This document shows, in pieces, positions 61,655 to 64,000 of a DNA stretch of 64,000 nucleotides. The position numbers and the translations under genes were made by a program. Below the pieces are notes generated by a model. It was given only the letters and a program-made list of their open reading frames with translations, ran no database searches and was not told the DNA's origin. Source of the stretch: Thermus oshimai DSM 12092 (GTDB lineage: Bacteria > Deinococcota > Deinococci > Deinococcales > Thermaceae); assembly GCF_000373145.1 (NCBI RefSeq), contig NZ_KB890614.1:220043-284042 (forward strand), given 5' to 3'. The stretch's first letter is position 1, and every line of letters begins with the position of its first letter.

Positions 61655-61819
61655 TCAAGTCTTTTCCTTTCCCTCCCTGGCGTCAAGGGGGCAGGCGGCG
61701 GGGCGGGCGAAGAGGAGGACCAGGCCCGCAAGGAGGAGGAGGGGTGGGCGACCTTCGGGGAAGAGGAGGGCCAGGAGGAGAAGCCCCCCCACGAGGCCGT
61801 AGCGCAGATAAGGGCGCAT
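61655..61819 (-). CDS. Small two-helix membrane protein
   Basis: 54 residues from the ATG at 61819 (an upstream GTG or ATG at 61837 adds six). MRPYLRYGLVGGLLLLALLF and PPLLLLAGLVLLFARPAACP form two hydrophobic segments, then a charged tail. CATACT lies 6 bases before the ATG at 61819. It ends 4 bases before aminopeptidase T, so they are one transcription unit. No family recognised. Confidence 0.6.
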   Translation of the reverse strand: MRPYLRYGLVGGLLLLALLFPEGRPPLLLLAGLVLLFARPAACPLDAREGKEKT

Positions 61820-61881
61820 GGCTCCAGTATGGGACATTTCTCCCCCAAGGGAAAGGTGTAGGGTAGGGAAGAGGTGACACC

Positions 61882-64000
61882 ATGCGCCCCATCACCGTGG
61901 ACGGCAACGAGGCGGTGGCCCGGGTGGCCTACCGCCTTTCCGAGGTCATCGCCATCTACCCCATCACCCCCTCCAGCCCCATGGCGGAGCTCTCCGACGA
62001 ATGGGCGGCCCAGGGCCTGCCCAACCTCTTGGGCAGCGTGCCCCGGGTGGTGGAGATGCAGTCCGAGGGCGGGGCGGCGGGGGCCTTGCACGGGGCCTTG
62101 CAGGAAGGGGTCCTGGCCACCACCTTCACCGCCAGCCAGGGCCTCCTCCTCATGATCCCCGACATGTACAAGATGGCCGGCCAGCTCCTCCCCGGGGTCA
62201 TCCACGTGGCCGCCCGCGCCGTGGCCACCCACGCCCTTTCCATCTTCGGCGACCACCAGGACCTCTACGCCGTCCGCCCCACGGGGTTCGGGATCCTGGT
62301 CTCCGAGTCCGTGCAGGCGGCCCAGGACCTGGCGGCCATCGCCCACGTTGCCGCCCTGAAGGCCAGCCTCCCCTTCCTCCACGCCATGGACGGGTTCCGC
62401 ACCTCCCACGAGGTGCAGAAGATCCAGCCCCTTTCCGACCGGGAGCTCAAAGCCCTCTTCCCCTTTGAGGCCCTGAAGGCCTTCCGGGAACGGGCCCTCA
62501 CCCCGGAGGCCCCCGTCCTTCGGGGGAGCGCCCAGAACCCCGACCACTTCTTCCAAAACCGCGAGGCCAGCAACCCCTTCTACCTCCGGGCCCCGAAGGT
62601 GGTGGCGGAGGTCATGGAGGCCTTCGGCCGGGTCACGGGCCGGCCCTACCAGCCCTACCAGTACCTGGGCCACCCGGAGGCGGAGCGGGTGGTGGTGGTC
62701 ATGGGCTCGGGGAGCCTGGCGGTGGAGGAGGCCCTGGAGTACCTCCTGAAGCGGGGGGAGCGGGTGGGGATGGTGCGGGTCCGCCTCTACCGGCCCTTCG
62801 GCCTCGAGGCCTTCCTGGAGGCCCTGCCCAAGACCGCACGCCGCATCGCCGTCTTGGACCGGGGCAAGGAGGCGGGGGCCTTGGGGGAGCCCCTTTTCCA
62901 GGACGTGGCCGCGGCCTTGGCCCTGGGCGGGCGGCAGGCCCTCCTGGTGGGGGGGCGGTACGGGCTTTCCTCCAAGGAGTTCACCCCCGCCATGGCCCTT
63001 GGGGTCTACGAGGAGCTGGCCCGGGAAAACCCCCGCCACGGCTTCACCGTGGGGATAGAGGACGACGTCACCGGGCTTAGCCTCCCCTACCCGGAGGTGG
63101 ACTTTGAGGACCCCGGGTCCGTGCGGGCGGTCTTCTTCGCCCTGGGCTCCGACGGCACGGTGTCCGCCAACAAGAACACCATCAAGATCATCGGGGAGGA
63201 AACCCCCCTCTACGCCCAGGGCTACTTCGTCTACGACTCCAAGAAATCCGGCTCCCGCACCGTGAGCCACCTGCGCTTCGGCCCAAGGCCCCTACAGAAG
63301 CCCTACCTGATCCGGAAGGCCAGCTTTGTGGGCATCCACCAGTGGAGCTTCCTGGAGCGGGTGCCCATGCTGGACGTGGCCGAGGAGGGGGCCACCCTGC
63401 TCCTCAACGCCCCTTACCCCAAGGAGGAGGTCTGGGACCGCCTGCCCCGGCCCGTCCAGGAGGCCATCCTGGAGAAGGGGCTCAAGGTCTACGTCATCAA
63501 CGCCTACGAGCTGGCCCGGCAGGTGGGCCTTCCGGGGCGCATCAACACCATCATGCAGGCCGCCTTCTTCAAGCTCTCGGGGGTCCTGCCCGAGGAGGAG
63601 GCCAAGGCCCGCATCAAGCGGGGCATTGAGAAGAGCTACGGCAAGCGGGGAAGGAGCGTTTTAGAGAAGAACTTCCGGGCGGTGGACCTGGGCTTTGAGC
63701 GGGTGGAACCCCTTCCCATCCCCGGGCGGGTGACCTCGAGCCAAGACCTCCTGCCCCCCATGGTGGGGGAGGCCCCTCCCTTCGTGCGGGAGGTGCTGGG
63801 GCCCATCGCCCTGGGGCTTGGGGACAAGCTCCCCGTCTCCGCCTTCCCCCCAGACGGCACCTTCCCCACGGGCACCGCCCGCTACGAGAAGCGGGGCATC
63901 GCCGAGTACGTGCCCACCTGGGACGAAGGGGTCTGCGTCCAGTGCGGGAAGTGCGTGCTGGTCTGCCCCCACAGCGTCATCCGGGCCAAGGTGGTCCCGG
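61882..64000 (+). CDS. nifJ: Pyruvate:ferredoxin (flavodoxin) oxidoreductase, 5' part
   Basis: About 706 codons visible, running off the right edge. It decarboxylates pyruvate to acetyl-CoA with ferredoxin as acceptor. Domain I carries VIAIYPITPSSPMAELSDEW near residues 22-41 and VVEMQSEGGAAGALHGALQE near 56-75 then TTFTASQGLLLMIPDMYK; the gamma-domain has FALGSDGTVSANKNTIKIIG near 418-437 and GSRTVSHLRFGP; the last visible part starts the ferredoxin domain with VCVQCGKCVLVCPHSVIRA. The thiamine domain lies outside. A GGAAGAGGTGAC ribosome site lies before the ATG. Confidence 0.94.
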   Translation, partial: MRPITVDGNEAVARVAYRLSEVIAIYPITPSSPMAELSDEWAAQGLPNLLGSVPRVVEMQSEGGAAGALHGALQEGVLATTFTASQGLLLMIPDMYKMAGQLLPGVIHVAARAVATHALSIFGDHQDLYAVRPTGFGILVSESVQAAQDLAAIAHVAALKASLPFLHAMDGFRTSHEVQKIQPLSDRELKALFPFEALKAFRERALTPEAPVLRGSAQNPDHFFQNREASNPFYLRAPKVVAEVMEAFGRVTGRPYQPYQYLGHPEAERVVVVMGSGSLAVEEALEYLLKRGERVGMVRVRLYRPFGLEAFLEALPKTARRIAVLDRGKEAGALGEPLFQDVAAALALGGRQALLVGGRYGLSSKEFTPAMALGVYEELARENPRHGFTVGIEDDVTGLSLPYPEVDFEDPGSVRAVFFALGSDGTVSANKNTIKIIGEETPLYAQGYFVYDSKKSGSRTVSHLRFGPRPLQKPYLIRKASFVGIHQWSFLERVPMLDVAEEGATLLLNAPYPKEEVWDRLPRPVQEAILEKGLKVYVINAYELARQVGLPGRINTIMQAAFFKLSGVLPEEEAKARIKRGIEKSYGKRGRSVLEKNFRAVDLGFERVEPLPIPGRVTSSQDLLPPMVGEAPPFVREVLGPIALGLGDKLPVSAFPPDGTFPTGTARYEKRGIAEYVPTWDEGVCVQCGKCVLVCPHSVIRAKVVP

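Noticed and set aside
60424-63270. A 948-codon open frame on the minus strand running through aminopeptidase T into the region opposite the oxidoreductase
   Set aside because: The part above 61650 is antisense to a well-supported coding region and reads as Gly, Pro, His and Glu rich shadow. The aminopeptidase starts at 61650 with the right length.

Overview
The window is about 69% G+C, has almost no intergenic space, and encodes proteins that match Thermus proteins closely, including the 408-residue aminopeptidase T, the separate proline dehydrogenase and P5C dehydrogenase, AroH chorismate mutase, and a homologue of the TaqI DNA methyltransferase. It is chromosomal DNA of Thermus, most likely T. 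thermophilus or a near relative. I see no rRNA, tRNA, CRISPR array, prophage or insertion sequence.

Layout. 1-2303 (minus): an acyl-CoA hydrolase/CoA-transferase cut by the window edge and an alanine-dehydrogenase-family protein. 2374-10803 (plus): DUF456 protein, glutaredoxin-like protein, lgt, glmU, tatA-tatC, chorismate mutase-DAHP synthase, a polyferredoxin-like protein, a flavoprotein dehydrogenase, methylmalonyl-CoA epimerase and a VanZ-like protein. 10724-16912 (minus): an SDR, then a four-gene operon of two LptF/LptG permeases, LptD and a lipoprotein. 17005-26648: stress-protein-like gene, zinc alcohol dehydrogenase, SCP2 protein, a small HAD protein, hrpB, gyrB, a membrane protein, a TaqI-like methyltransferase and kbl. 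26752-30823 (plus): a ParB-like protein and a GntR-proline dehydrogenase-P5C dehydrogenase operon. 31236-38774 (minus, with one plus deacetylase): aroH, and a tightly overlapping run DUF554-gatC-serS-NSAR-GNAT-amidohydrolase-ClC. 38794-45308: MnmD-type methyltransferase and an envelope glycolipid-type cluster (NodB deacetylase, MFS, GT2, GT4, LpxB-related) plus pyroglutamyl peptidase. 45362-54483 (plus): DegV, mfd and a beta-oxidation operon. 54530-64000: cysS, hslO, usp, SDR, an O-acetylhomoserine sulfhydrylase-type enzyme, a MntA-HepT module, aminopeptidase T and the start of pyruvate:ferredoxin oxidoreductase.

How it works together. Most of the content is housekeeping, but four themes stand out. 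(1) At many genes a TANNNT -10 box lies only 5-8 bases before an ATG or GTG with no Shine-Dalgarno sequence, which points to widespread leaderless transcription. In some gene pairs two such boxes overlap, so a 14-19 bp gap serves two divergent genes. (2) LPS-type export parts (LptF/G, LptD, LpxB-related protein) sit in a lineage generally held to lack lipid A. (3) The HepT toxin frame of the HEPN-MNT module carries an in-frame TGA after 13 codons while its MntA partner is intact. (4) Convergent genes overlap by up to 137 bp, giving proline-rich antisense-derived C-terminal tails.

All calls rest on reading the sequence by eye. No homology search was run, and family assignments and residue correspondences come from memory of those families.
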